Assembly: GCF_002335445.1 (NCBI RefSeq)
Contig: NZ_BDME01000001.1
Span: forward strand, 62,001 to 126,000
Direction: 5' to 3'
DNA: 64,000 bases
DNA from: Lebetimonas natsushimae
Lineage (GTDB): Bacteria > Campylobacterota > Campylobacteria > Campylobacterales > Nautiliaceae
The first letter of the stretch is position 1. Every line of letters begins with the position of its first letter. Under the pieces are notes generated by a model. The model was not told where the DNA came from. It did not search any database and saw only the letters and a program-made list of their open reading frames with translations. Position numbers and translations under genes: made by a program. This document shows, piece after piece, positions 15,800 to 24,871 of the stretch.

Positions 15800-17486
15800 A
15801 ATAGAGTTTTTTGAACTCCTCACAGTTTTTAAGCAGTTCTTCTTTTTTGCCTTTGCAGACGATTTCCCCGTTTTTGAATACTAAAATTTCATCAGTATTT
15901 TCTATAGTGTTGAGCCTGTGTGCCACGATAAAAACAAGTTTATTTTTAAGATTTAAAATAGAATCCATTATAACTTTTTCGCTTTTATTATCAAGTGCGC
16001 TTGTGGCTTCATCCAAAATTAAAACGTCAGGTTCTTTATATAATGCCCTGGCAATTGCAATTCTCTGTCTCTGACCTCCGCTTAGGTTGCTTCCCCCTTC
16101 ATTTAAAACGCTGTAAATTCCATTTTCCAAATTTTTTACAAAATTCCATAAATTGGCTTTTTTAAGTGCTTCAATTATTTTTTCCTCGTTAATTTCCCTT
16201 CCGTAAGCAATATTTGCTGCAATTGTATCGTTGAATATATGTACATTTTGTGGAATATAAGCAATTTTATCCCTCAAAGAAAAAATATCATAATTTTTAA
16301 TATTTTTATCATTTATTAATATTTCTCCCTCACTTGCATCATAAAATCTTTCAATCATTGAAACAAATGAACTTTTTCCGCCTCCGCTGTCTCCTACAAG
16401 TCCTATGATTTTAGGTTTAACGGCGGTATAATTTATATTTTTTAGCGCTTTTTTGTCTCCATATTTTAAAGACACATTTTTAAATTCTATTTTTTCAATT
16501 GAATTTAATTTTTCATTTCCAGAATTAATTTCCGGTTTTAGATTAAAAATTTCTTTTAATCTTTCATTTGCGGCTATGGCATCCTGAAATCTTGAATAGG
16601 TATTGGCTATCCTTCTTATAGGGTCAGTCATCATAAACAAAGCCGTCATAAAGGAAAAAAATGCCCCTACACTCATTTCCCCATCAATTACCTCTTTACC
16701 TCCTACAATTATTACAACCGCTGCGATTGAAGCTGTGAGAGTTTCAAGAACAGGAATCAAAATGGCCTGTGTTCTTATGGTTTTTAGGTTAATTTTTAGA
16801 TATTTAAGATTCAGTTCTTCAAATTTTTTAATTTCGTATTTTTTTGCATTAAAAGCTTTGATTGTTTCAATGTTTTTGAATATTTCACTTAAATGTTTAT
16901 TGAGTTTGGCAGTCTGTTTTTGGGCCTCTTTTGATAATTTTTTAAGTTTTTTTGAAATTATACTTACCGGGTAAATGATAAAGGGCAGAATGACTAAGGC
17001 AAAGAAAGCAAGTTTTGGATTTTGATAAACAACCACCCCAAGCAGAAAAACCGCCATTAAAACATCTCTTAACAGATTTGCCAAAGAGTGGCTTACTGCC
17101 CCCTGAATTCTATTTATATCGTTAATAATTCTGCTGACAAGTTCGCCTGAATGTGTTGTTTTAAAATAATTTAAATCAAAACTTAAAATGTGTTTTAGAA
17201 ATTTATCCCTAATTTGCCTTACAATATCTTCTCCTATATAACTTACATAATATTGCTGTAATATGGAACCGATTCCTTTAAAAAAATAAGCCAGAATTAT
17301 TGCTAGTGGAAGAAGGTAAAGCAGGTGAATGTTTTTTTCTATAAAGATTTTATCAAGAACAGGTTTTACCAGATATGCAGTTGCGGCAGTTGAGATGGAA
17401 ACTAAAAACATTCCTATAATTGCAAAAAAAATCTCTTTTTTGTAATTTTTATAAAAAGGCATATATTCTTTTAAAAATTTAAGCAC
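15789..17486 (-). CDS. msbA: MsbA-like ABC exporter (lipid A-core flippase)
   Basis: This homodimer-type ABC exporter has a six-helix transmembrane domain (about residues 15-310) and a C-terminal nucleotide-binding domain with GDSGGGKSS (Walker A), LSGGQRQR and ILDEATSALD. I place the start at GTG 17486, because AAAAAGGA lies 5 bp upstream; this gives 565 aa. A longer frame reaching 17543 would begin before the promoter and overlap waaC. Its place at the head of the LOS core locus, divergent from waaC, supports flipping of core-lipid A across the inner membrane. Other lipid or multidrug exporters of this family cannot be excluded. Confidence 0.85.
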   Translation of the reverse strand: MLKFLKEYMPFYKNYKKEIFFAIIGMFLVSISTAATAYLVKPVLDKIFIEKNIHLLYLLPLAIILAYFFKGIGSILQQYYVSYIGEDIVRQIRDKFLKHILSFDLNYFKTTHSGELVSRIINDINRIQGAVSHSLANLLRDVLMAVFLLGVVVYQNPKLAFFALVILPFIIYPVSIISKKLKKLSKEAQKQTAKLNKHLSEIFKNIETIKAFNAKKYEIKKFEELNLKYLKINLKTIRTQAILIPVLETLTASIAAVVIIVGGKEVIDGEMSVGAFFSFMTALFMMTDPIRRIANTYSRFQDAIAANERLKEIFNLKPEINSGNEKLNSIEKIEFKNVSLKYGDKKALKNINYTAVKPKIIGLVGDSGGGKSSFVSMIERFYDASEGEILINDKNIKNYDIFSLRDKIAYIPQNVHIFNDTIAANIAYGREINEEKIIEALKKANLWNFVKNLENGIYSVLNEGGSNLSGGQRQRIAIARALYKEPDVLILDEATSALDNKSEKVIMDSILNLKNKLVFIVAHRLNTIENTDEILVFKNGEIVCKGKKEELLKNCEEFKKLYSKS

Positions 17487-17533
17487 GTAATTCCTTTTTG
17501 TTATAATTTTACATATTTTAACAAAAGGAAGTA
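17487..17533. promoter_or_regulatory. Divergent msbA/waaC promoter region
   Basis: This 47-bp gap contains TTATAATTTTAC. TATAAT serves the plus-strand LOS operon, and on the minus strand a TATAAC-like sequence precedes the GTG of the msbA-like gene. AAAAGGAAGTA (plus) and AAAAAGGAATTAC (minus) are the two ribosome-binding sites. Confidence 0.5.
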
Positions 17534-18451
17534 ATGGAAGCAATAATAAAACTGAGTTCCCTTGGAGATATTATTCATTCTTTAATTGTTTTGCCAAAAC
17601 TTAATAAAAAAATAGATTTTTTTGTGGATAATATTTTTAAAGAAATACTTGAATACAATCCTTTTATCGGAAATATTATTCCAGTAAAATTAAGAGAAGC
17701 AAAAAAAAATAAAAGTTTATATTTTAAAGAATTTATCAGACTGAAATCAATGAATACTTATGATGAAGTATATGATCTGCAAGGTCTACTAAAAAGTGCA
17801 CTTTTGGCAAGACTTGCAGGGGATAAGGTGGTCGGTTTTAAAAATCCAAGAGAAAGTCTGGCCAAATTTTTTTATGATGAGAAAAAAGAAATTTTCGGGG
17901 ATACAGCAATCAGAAGATATTTAAATCTTTTTGATATGGATGATATAGAATATCTTACAAATCATCCAAAACTTTTATTTTATCAGGATAGGGAATTTGA
18001 ATTTTTAAGTAAAAATAAAAAAAATATTGTATTCATAATCGGGGCAAGCTGGGAGTGCAAAAAAGTCCCGCTTAAAATTTGGAGCGAGCTTGCTGAATAT
18101 TTCAAAAATGAAAACATAATTGTTCCTTTTTACGGAGAAAGTGAAAAAAAAGATGCTTTAAATTTAGCTGAAAATAATGCAAATATAACGCCTGTCAGTT
18201 TAAATTTAAATGATTTAAAAGCATTGATTGACAAATCGGATTTACTTATAGGAAATGATACGGGACCCAGTTTTATAGCTTGGGCAAACAATATTAATAA
18301 TATAATACTTTACGGTTGTACTTATAACAATAAAATATATGAAAACCGCTTTTCCAAAAGCGTGGAAATTCAGAAAAGTATAAAAAAAGGTTTGATGGTA
18401 ATGGATAAAATGGATATTAAAGAAATTGTAAAGAAGATTGATGAATTTTAA
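17534..18451 (+). CDS. waaC: Lipopolysaccharide heptosyltransferase I
   Basis: This 305-aa family 9 glycosyltransferase starts with the family motif MEAIIKLSSLGDIIHSL and has the donor-site block LLIGNDTGPSFIAWA near residue 238. WaaC adds the first L-glycero-D-manno-heptose to Kdo2-lipid A at the cytoplasmic face. The gene leads the LOS operon and is followed by a lipid A acyltransferase gene, the same waaC-waaM order found in Campylobacter jejuni. AAAAGGAAGTA precedes the ATG. The specificity call rests on the SSLGD motif and on gene order. Confidence 0.85.
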   Translation: MEAIIKLSSLGDIIHSLIVLPKLNKKIDFFVDNIFKEILEYNPFIGNIIPVKLREAKKNKSLYFKEFIRLKSMNTYDEVYDLQGLLKSALLARLAGDKVVGFKNPRESLAKFFYDEKKEIFGDTAIRRYLNLFDMDDIEYLTNHPKLLFYQDREFEFLSKNKKNIVFIIGASWECKKVPLKIWSELAEYFKNENIIVPFYGESEKKDALNLAENNANITPVSLNLNDLKALIDKSDLLIGNDTGPSFIAWANNINNIILYGCTYNNKIYENRFSKSVEIQKSIKKGLMVMDKMDIKEIVKKIDEF

Positions 18452-19298
18452 AGATTTCAGTTATTATGGGTATAAATTTATAGAAAAAATTATAACTTTT
18501 TTTCCAAAAGAATTTATGATAAATTTTTTAGGAAATTTAGGTTATATACTCGATAATAAAAGAAAAAATGTGATTTGTGTGAATTTAAATTTAGCTTTTC
18601 CTGAGAAAAGTAAAGAAGAAAAAAGAAAAATAATAAAAAAAATTTATAAAAATTTTGCCAGAAATTTAATAGAATTTATTGAAAATAAAAAAATAAGCAA
18701 AGAAAAACTTTTGGAAAAAATTGAATTTGTGGGATTTGAAAATATCCCAAAACAGGCTATTTATGTTACCGCCCATTTTGGAAACTGGGAAATTACATCT
18801 TTGAGTTTTGGTGCAAAGTTTGGAAAAATTGATATTGTATACAGAAAACTGGATAATCCTAAATTAAATGAAGAAGTTGTTAAAAGCAGAAGCAGATTTA
18901 ATGTGGGGGTGATTGAAAAAAAAGGCGCCATGAAAGAACTTGTTAAATCTATTAAAAAAGGTCATAATATTGGTCTTTTGGTAGATCAAAACACGGCTGA
19001 AAACGAGGGGATTGAAACTGTTTTTTTTAATAGAAAAGTTTTGCAGTCCCCAAGTGCCGCAATTTTATCCAAAAAATTTAATCTGCCAATAGTTATGAGT
19101 TTTGCTATTCCTAAGGGAAATAAATGGCAGGTAATTGTAAAAGATATTTTTTATACGGATGATATTCAAAAATCAGTTGATAGACAGTCAAAAGTTTTTG
19201 AAGAGATGATAAAAGAATATCCTGATGAATATTATTGGTTTCATAAAAAATTTAAACATTTTTATGAAGAAGAATATGATAAAAAGTGTAAAGTTTAA
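18441..19298 (+). CDS. waaM: Lipid A biosynthesis lauroyl/myristoyl acyltransferase (LpxL/WaaM family)
   Basis: This protein of about 285 aa has the LpxL/LpxM active-site block HFGNWE at about residue 112 and the later block VDQNTAENEG, where proteobacterial homologues bind the acyl donor. It adds a secondary acyl chain to lipid A on the cytoplasmic leaflet. The extreme N-terminus is amphipathic with one hydrophobic stretch. ATG 18441 is preferred over TTG 18438. It overlaps waaC by 11 bp and ends one base before the next gene's ATG, inside heptamer repeat R5. Confidence 0.88.
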   Translation: MNFKDFSYYGYKFIEKIITFFPKEFMINFLGNLGYILDNKRKNVICVNLNLAFPEKSKEEKRKIIKKIYKNFARNLIEFIENKKISKEKLLEKIEFVGFENIPKQAIYVTAHFGNWEITSLSFGAKFGKIDIVYRKLDNPKLNEEVVKSRSRFNVGVIEKKGAMKELVKSIKKGHNIGLLVDQNTAENEGIETVFFNRKVLQSPSAAILSKKFNLPIVMSFAIPKGNKWQVIVKDIFYTDDIQKSVDRQSKVFEEMIKEYPDEYYWFHKKFKHFYEEEYDKKCKV

Positions 19299-19320
19299 AA
19301 TGAAAAGTGAAAAATTAAGT
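19286..19320 (+). repeat. Heptamer repeat copy R5 (waaM stop / glycosyltransferase start)
   Basis: Five units read GTGTAAA, GTTTAAA, ATGAAAA, GTGAAAA, ATTAAGT. The TAA of waaM lies in the second unit, and the third unit's ATG (19300) is the start of the next gene. Confidence 0.7.
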
Positions 19321-20031
19321 ATAGTAATACTTACAAAAAATTCTCAGAAGTATTTGGAAAAAGTTTTAAAAAGCGTTGAATTTGCCGATGAGGTTATTAT
19401 TTATGACAGCGGAAGTAGTGATAAAACTTTGGATATTGCTAAAAATTTCAAAAATGTAAAAATTTTTGTGGATAAAAACTGGGAAGGGTTTGGAAAGCAA
19501 AAACAAAAGGCTGTTGATAGGGCATCTAATAAATGGGTATTTGTATTGGACAGTGATGAAGTTTTTACTGATAACCTTAAAAAAGAGGTATTGGAAATTT
19601 TAAAAAACCCAATCTATGATGCATACAGAGTCGCGAGACTTAATAACTTTTTTGGAAAATGGATTAGACACTGCGGGTTGTTTCCGGATTATTCAATAAG
19701 ACTTTTTAACAGGGAAAAATGTAAGTTTAATGAAAGAGAGGTTCATGAAAGCGTGGAATGCAAAAGAGTAGGTGTTCTTAACAACTATTTTCTGCATTAT
19801 GCATATGAAAATATTGAAGAATTTATTGATAAGCAAAACAGATATTCAAGCTTGGGGGCCAAACCAAATAAATTAAAGGCAATATTTTCCCCCTATTGGA
19901 CTTTTTTAAAAATTTATTTTATAAAGCTAGGTTTTCTTGATGGATGGGCTGGGTTTGTAATAGCGAAACTTTACAGTGAATATACCTTTTGGAAATATGT
20001 TAAGGACAAATATGAGAATATTGGTAATTAA
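19300..20031 (+). CDS. Family 2 glycosyltransferase, WaaE/KdtX-like
   Basis: This 243-aa GT-A fold enzyme has LSIVILTKNSQKYLEKVL at the N-terminus, YDSGSSDKT and the nucleotide-sugar/metal motif VLDSDEVF. The FPDYSIRLFNRE...VHESVE block is typical of the WaaE/KdtX group, which adds glucose to the inner core heptose region in several bacteria. It is cytosolic, possibly membrane-associated through the hydrophobic C-terminal third. I chose ATG 19300 over 19225 because the latter lies deep in waaM. The chosen start is itself a heptamer repeat ATG and encodes MKSEKLS. The donor sugar is inferred. Confidence 0.82.
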   Translation: MKSEKLSIVILTKNSQKYLEKVLKSVEFADEVIIYDSGSSDKTLDIAKNFKNVKIFVDKNWEGFGKQKQKAVDRASNKWVFVLDSDEVFTDNLKKEVLEILKNPIYDAYRVARLNNFFGKWIRHCGLFPDYSIRLFNREKCKFNEREVHESVECKRVGVLNNYFLHYAYENIEEFIDKQNRYSSLGAKPNKLKAIFSPYWTFLKIYFIKLGFLDGWAGFVIAKLYSEYTFWKYVKDKYENIGN

Positions 20032-21094
20032 ATTCAGAAATATCGGGGATGTTTTACTGACGACGCCTTTAATTAAAAATTTAAAATTAAATTATCCTGA
20101 TGCAGAAATTGACTGTTTGGTAAACAAAGGTACAGAGGAGATGCTTACATTAAATCCTAATATTGATAAAATTTACACTTATGACCGAAATTATTTTAAA
20201 AATCTGCCTAAAATGAAAAAAATTGTTGAAGAATTTAAATTTTTAAAAAGTTTCAAAAATTATGATATCGTGATTAATACAACAGAAGGTGATAGGGGGG
20301 CGTTTATCGCCAAATTCAGCAGAGCTAAAATAAAAATTGGTTTTACTCCTAAAAAGAATCTTTTTTTAAAAAATACATTTACCCATAAATTAAAAAATCC
20401 ACCGCTTTTAAGACATATTATTGAAAACAATTTGGATGCAATTAGGATTTTGAATAAAAAAATTTATGAAAAAAAAGTTGAAATTTTTTGGGATGAAAAA
20501 GATAACGAATTTATTGATTCATTTAATTTGCCTCAAAAATTTGTGCATTTTCATCCTGTTAGCAGATGGCTTTTTAAATGTATAAATGATAAAATTTCAG
20601 CTAAGATTATTGATTTTATAGAAAAAGAATTGAAATTAAAAGTAGTATTAACCTCAGCACCGGTTAAAGAAGAGATGGGAAAAATTAATAAAATATTATC
20701 TTTAACTAAATCTAATCCAATGAATTTAAGCGGAAGATTGACATTAAAACAAACAGCTGCTTTAAATAAGAGGGCTAAATTTTTTGTGGGTGTTGATACT
20801 GCCATTATGCATATAAGTGCTGCAAATGATGTGCCTGTTTTAGCGTTTTTTGGACCAAGTGGTGCATTTAACTGGGGACCTTGGGATAATGATTTGTTTG
20901 AAAGTGGATATACAAAGAAAAACGGATTTCAAACAATGGGAAAACACAGGGTAATTCAGGTTGACTGGGAGTGTGCTCCATGCGGACAGGATGGATGCAA
21001 TGGAAGTAAAATTAGCGAATGTTTAATAAGTGGACTTGATTTTGAATTTATTAAAAAAAATATAGAGGAAATGAATGAAAACACGAATACTTGA
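20012..21094 (+). CDS. Family 9 glycosyltransferase (heptosyltransferase, WaaQ-like)
   Basis: This 360-aa protein has the family motif ILVIKFRNIGDVLLTTPL at the N-terminus, VGVDTAIMHISAA and the C-terminal Cys-containing CAPCGQDGC block seen in WaaQ/RfaQ-type enzymes. It probably adds a branch heptose to the inner core from ADP-heptose. The start at 20012 has AAGGAC upstream and overlaps the previous gene by 20 bp; the longer frame from 19976 would add 12 unlikely residues. It is one of five family 9 enzymes in this locus. A run of six G at 20295-20300 lies in the coding region. Confidence 0.8.
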   Translation: MRILVIKFRNIGDVLLTTPLIKNLKLNYPDAEIDCLVNKGTEEMLTLNPNIDKIYTYDRNYFKNLPKMKKIVEEFKFLKSFKNYDIVINTTEGDRGAFIAKFSRAKIKIGFTPKKNLFLKNTFTHKLKNPPLLRHIIENNLDAIRILNKKIYEKKVEIFWDEKDNEFIDSFNLPQKFVHFHPVSRWLFKCINDKISAKIIDFIEKELKLKVVLTSAPVKEEMGKINKILSLTKSNPMNLSGRLTLKQTAALNKRAKFFVGVDTAIMHISAANDVPVLAFFGPSGAFNWGPWDNDLFESGYTKKNGFQTMGKHRVIQVDWECAPCGQDGCNGSKISECLISGLDFEFIKKNIEEMNENTNT

Positions 21095-22136
21095 ACTTGA
21101 ATCCTCAAAAGGTTGGGGAGGACAGGAAAAAAGAACCGTTAGACTTAATAATAATTTGTCAGATAAATTTGAAATCTTTTGGGGAGTGGAGAAAGAAAGC
21201 GAGCTTTTTAAAAGACAAAAAGATATAAGAGGAAATTTCTTTAATTTTGAACTTGATAAAATTTATAATTTAAAAACCATTTATAATCTGGTTAAATTTG
21301 TAAAGAAAAATAAAATAGATATTATTTCCACTCACTCCGGAAAAGATGCATGGATTGGAAATATTGTTGCTAAATTAGCGGGAGTAAAAATAATCCGAAC
21401 GAGGCATCTTTTAACCAAAATAAAAGGTCCTTTGAGTTATAATTTATCTGATAAAGTGGTATGTGTAAGCAAACAGGTAAAAGAATACTTAGCTAGTGAG
21501 GGTGTAAAAAAAGAGAAGTTAGAAGTTATTTATACAGGAATTGATACAAAAAAGTTCAAATCTTATAGTGACTATAATTTAAGAGAAGATTTTAATATTA
21601 ATGAAAATACAGTAATTATAGGAATTGTTGCAGTTTTAAGGGCTGCAAAAAGACATATTGATTTGCTTAAAGCTGTAAAAGAAATAGATAATGTAAAAGT
21701 AGTAATTGTGGGAAGCGGTCCACAGGAAAAAAATATTAAAAATTTTATACAAAAAAATAATTTAGAAGATAAAGTTTTAATGTTAGGACACAGGGAAGAT
21801 ATAGATAAAATTTTGCCTAATTTTGATATTTTTGTATTACCTTCGAATCTTGAAGCTCTCGGTACTGCTCTGCTTGAAGCCCAGTCTTGCGGAGTGCCAG
21901 TAGTTGCAAGCAGGGTGGGGGGGATTCCTGAATGTGTAAATGAGGGAAAAACCGGGTTTTTGTTTGAAAAAGAAAATGTTTCTGATTTGAAAGATAAACT
22001 TTTGAAATTAATAGAAAATAGAAATTTAAGAGAAGAATTTTCTAAAAATGCAAGGAAATGGATAGAAGAAAAGTTTTCTACTGAAAAAATGGTAAAAGAT
22101 ACAGAAAAATTGTATGAAAGAATTTTAAGTGAATAG
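21075..22136 (+). CDS. Family 4 glycosyltransferase
   Basis: This 353-aa GT-B enzyme has an N-terminal glycine-rich acceptor loop (GWGGQEKR near residue 13) and the GT4 donor site region LPSNLEALGTALLEAQSCGV followed by VASRVGGIPE. No membrane helix is seen. It transfers a hexose or similar sugar from a nucleotide donor to the growing LOS core. The sugar cannot be read from sequence. It overlaps its neighbours by 20 and 8 bp. A run of seven G (21917-21923) encodes part of RVGG, unusual in such AT-rich DNA. Confidence 0.82.
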   Translation: MKTRILELESSKGWGGQEKRTVRLNNNLSDKFEIFWGVEKESELFKRQKDIRGNFFNFELDKIYNLKTIYNLVKFVKKNKIDIISTHSGKDAWIGNIVAKLAGVKIIRTRHLLTKIKGPLSYNLSDKVVCVSKQVKEYLASEGVKKEKLEVIYTGIDTKKFKSYSDYNLREDFNINENTVIIGIVAVLRAAKRHIDLLKAVKEIDNVKVVIVGSGPQEKNIKNFIQKNNLEDKVLMLGHREDIDKILPNFDIFVLPSNLEALGTALLEAQSCGVPVVASRVGGIPECVNEGKTGFLFEKENVSDLKDKLLKLIENRNLREEFSKNARKWIEEKFSTEKMVKDTEKLYERILSE

Positions 22137-22887
22137 TGTACCAGTACTTATGTATCATCATATTTTGCCAAAAAGCGGATTTATTGCAAGCAGTGTTGAT
22201 GAGTTTGAAAAGCAGATGAAGTTTTTGGCTGAAAATAATTATAAAACTTTAAAAAGTGAAGAATTTTTAGAATTTAAAAAAGGTAAGAGTTTTAAAAAAG
22301 CTGTGTTTATAACTTTTGATGACGGATGGAGGGATAATTATTATTATGCATATCCGATTTTGAAAAAATATAATTTAAAAGCAACTATTTTTTTAGTAAC
22401 TGAATGGATAGAAAAAGCAAGTGAAAAAAAAGAGGAATTTAAACCATTAGGACATAATGAAGCAAAAAAAGAAGTTCAAGTTAATCCTTCAAATGTGATT
22501 TTAAACTGGGATGAAATTGAAAAAATGAAAGATGTATTTGATTTTCATTCACATACTCATTCGCACAGGGATTTTTATTTTGATAAAGAATATTCGTGGG
22601 AAGAGGAGTTTATTTATTCCAAAGATATTTTAAAAAAAAGACTTGGAATTGATTCTAAGCATTTATGCTGGCCAAGAGGAAAATATGATAATGATTTGAT
22701 AGAATTAGCAAAAAATTATTTTAATGTTCTTTATACAACAAAAAGAGGAATTAATTTACCGGATAATAATTTGGATGAAATAAAAAGAATAGCAGTTAAA
22801 AAAGATGAAAAATGGCTAAAAAAGCAGATAAAAATTTTTTCAAATCCTATTTTAGGATATTTATATTCGAAGGTAAAGCCTGAATGA
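22129..22887 (+). CDS. Polysaccharide deacetylase (NodB family), apparently cytoplasmic
   Basis: This 252-aa protein has the NodB motifs: TFDDGW (about residue 63, motif 1 with catalytic and metal Asp), HSHTHSH (about 142-148, motif 2 metal His residues) and CWPRGKYDN (motif 3). It starts at GTG within the upstream gene's end. It has no signal peptide, so deacetylation of an N-acetylated sugar, or of a lipid-linked LOS intermediate, should occur on the cytoplasmic side. It is embedded between glycosyltransferase genes of the core locus with 8-bp and 4-bp overlaps. The substrate is unknown. Confidence 0.82.
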   Translation: MNSVPVLMYHHILPKSGFIASSVDEFEKQMKFLAENNYKTLKSEEFLEFKKGKSFKKAVFITFDDGWRDNYYYAYPILKKYNLKATIFLVTEWIEKASEKKEEFKPLGHNEAKKEVQVNPSNVILNWDEIEKMKDVFDFHSHTHSHRDFYFDKEYSWEEEFIYSKDILKKRLGIDSKHLCWPRGKYDNDLIELAKNYFNVLYTTKRGINLPDNNLDEIKRIAVKKDEKWLKKQIKIFSNPILGYLYSKVKPE

Positions 22888-23819
22888 AAATTTTACTTGT
22901 AAGAAATGATAACATTGGCGATTTAATCTGTACCACCCCTGCAATAGAGGCGCTTAGAAAAAAATACCCTGATGCCGAGATTGATATTGTGGTAAATAGT
23001 TATAATTTTGTGGCAATCAACAATAATCCATTTATTGATAATATTTATGTTTATACTAAACCAAAACATAAAAATAATTTTTTAGATAAATTAAAAGCCC
23101 TTAGCGGAAAAATTAAAATAATGAAAAATATTTTTTTTGAAAAATATGATGTAGCAGTTGTGTTTAGAAGCGGTTATTCGAGTTCAGCCGAGCAGTTTAG
23201 TAATATAAGTGGAGCAAAAATTAGAATTGGTGTAAAAGATAAAAAAAACAGGGATAATTTTACTCATCATATTGAAACCAATCCCAATGAACATGAAGTT
23301 GAGTTTTGTTATAGATGTTTAGCACCTCTTGGTGTAGAAAAAGATAATGAAAAAATATTTTTTTATGTTCCTGAAAATTTAAAAAAGAAATACAAAAATT
23401 ATAAAAATTATATTTTATTTCATATCTCTTCAAGGGTAAAAGAGAATAGGTATTCAAAAGAAAAATTTAAAGATATTATTGATAGTTTAGATGAAAATGT
23501 TTTAATCACAGCAGAACCAAATGATTTTGAAAGTGCAAAATGGCTTGAAGAAAACACTAAAGCTAAATGGATAAAAACCGAAAGTTTATTAGATTTAGCA
23601 GGATTAATTGCTAATGTAAAATTATTTGTAAGTTTAGATGGCGGGGCTATGCATTTAGGACCTGCTCTTAACGTTAAAACTATTGCAATCAGTGGAAAAA
23701 CAAATATGAATAAATGGTATCCATGGGGATACAAAGATTTGGTTATTCAAGATAAAAGTAAAATTGCTGAAAATATTAATCCTCAAATTATTATTAATAA
23801 AATTAAGGAGAACATTTGA
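22884..23819 (+). CDS. Family 9 glycosyltransferase (heptosyltransferase-like)
   Basis: This 311-aa protein begins MKILLVRNDNIGDLICTTPA, the family 9 motif, and has LFVSLDGGAMHLGPAL as the donor-site block. It would add heptose or a related sugar to the LOS core. The C-terminal block NKWYPWGY matches the family. Overlaps of 4 bp on both sides show it is part of the operon. It differs from the waaC and waaF products in the window and is probably specific for an outer-core linkage. Confidence 0.78.
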   Translation: MKILLVRNDNIGDLICTTPAIEALRKKYPDAEIDIVVNSYNFVAINNNPFIDNIYVYTKPKHKNNFLDKLKALSGKIKIMKNIFFEKYDVAVVFRSGYSSSAEQFSNISGAKIRIGVKDKKNRDNFTHHIETNPNEHEVEFCYRCLAPLGVEKDNEKIFFYVPENLKKKYKNYKNYILFHISSRVKENRYSKEKFKDIIDSLDENVLITAEPNDFESAKWLEENTKAKWIKTESLLDLAGLIANVKLFVSLDGGAMHLGPALNVKTIAISGKTNMNKWYPWGYKDLVIQDKSKIAENINPQIIINKIKENI

Positions 23820-24871
23820 AATTTTTAGAAAAATTTTTAAATTTATTTTTAGGTCCTGCTAAACCTATCGATTCTTTAAAAATTAATGAAAATCATACGT
23901 TTATTGTGATTTCAAATACCGGTTTGGGTGATACGATATTATCTACACCTGCAATAAAATCATTAAAAAAATCTTTTCCACAAAACAAAATAATTGCAGT
24001 GTTAAAAAAATCCCATTCTCCTTTATTTAAAAATTTTAAATATATTGATAAAATTATTGAATATGACGGCAAATATAAAGGTTTTTTTAAAACACTTTTT
24101 AAATTGAAAAAATATAAAAATAAAATTACTCTTATATTTCATTCAAACGGACCGCAAGATATTCAACTAGCAATTTTAAGTGGCAGTGAATATATTTTAA
24201 AACATCCGACCAATAGTTATTTAAAAAAATATTTATCTTATGATTTTACTAAAAAAACCCAACATAATATTGAAGATAAATTAGATTTGGTTAGAAAAAT
24301 TGGAGGTAAAAATATTGATAAAACTATGGAAATCGGAGATGTTATTGATAGTGATTTTAAAGAATTTAAAAACTATATTGGATTTCAAGTAGGATCTGTA
24401 GATTTTTGTAGAATGTGGCCTATTGAAAGGTTTAGCAAGTTAGCTGAAATATTGATAAAAAATAATGAAAAAATTGTTATTTTGGGTGCAGAAAATGAAA
24501 AATATTTGGGAGATAAAATAATAAAAACCATAAATAATAAAAACATAATTAATATGTGTGGTAAAACTGATCTAGTTACTCTTGCAAATATTGTAAATAA
24601 TTTAAAAATGTTAATAACAAATGATACAGGTACTATGCATCTTGCAATTGCTCTAAAAATACCTACTATTTCCCTTTTTTCCGCAAGCGATTCAAATGCA
24701 ATGGGGCCTTATCAGAATTTAGAAATTCATAGAGTTATTCAAAAAGACGGCAGTTTTATTCAAAAACTTCCAAAGAAAAAAAGGGATGATTCTGCTATGA
24801 AATTGATAGAAGTAGATGAAGTTTATGAAAAATACAAAGAATTAAATGAATATTTAAAAGGTAAAAATTGA
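23816..24871 (+). CDS. Family 9 glycosyltransferase (heptosyltransferase-like)
   Basis: This 351-aa protein starts at TTG. The family motif FIVISNTGLGDTILSTPA begins near residue 28, after an amphipathic N-terminal extension. The donor-site block is MLITNDTGTMHLAIAL near 262. It is the fourth family 9 member in the operon. Its C-terminal part (FIQKLPKKKRDDSAM) lacks the Cys cluster of WaaQ/WaaF types. The transferred sugar and acceptor cannot be assigned. The base composition from here to about 29 kb is visibly poorer in G and C than the heptose-pathway genes that follow. Confidence 0.75.
   Translation: MKFLEKFLNLFLGPAKPIDSLKINENHTFIVISNTGLGDTILSTPAIKSLKKSFPQNKIIAVLKKSHSPLFKNFKYIDKIIEYDGKYKGFFKTLFKLKKYKNKITLIFHSNGPQDIQLAILSGSEYILKHPTNSYLKKYLSYDFTKKTQHNIEDKLDLVRKIGGKNIDKTMEIGDVIDSDFKEFKNYIGFQVGSVDFCRMWPIERFSKLAEILIKNNEKIVILGAENEKYLGDKIIKTINNKNIINMCGKTDLVTLANIVNNLKMLITNDTGTMHLAIALKIPTISLFSASDSNAMGPYQNLEIHRVIQKDGSFIQKLPKKKRDDSAMKLIEVDEVYEKYKELNEYLKGKN

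Noticed and set aside
17491-17530. Inverted repeat TTCCTTTTTGTTA / TAACAAAAGGAA between msbA and waaC as an operator
   Set aside because: It is explained by two divergent ribosome-binding sites and A/T-rich promoter sequence; no independent support for a binding site.
21917-21923. Run of seven G in a glycosyltransferase gene as a phase-variable tract
   Set aside because: It is in frame, encodes part of a conserved RVGGIPE block and is shorter than the tracts (usually nine or more) that drive phase variation in Campylobacter. The G6 at 20295 and C7 at 46557 are weaker still.
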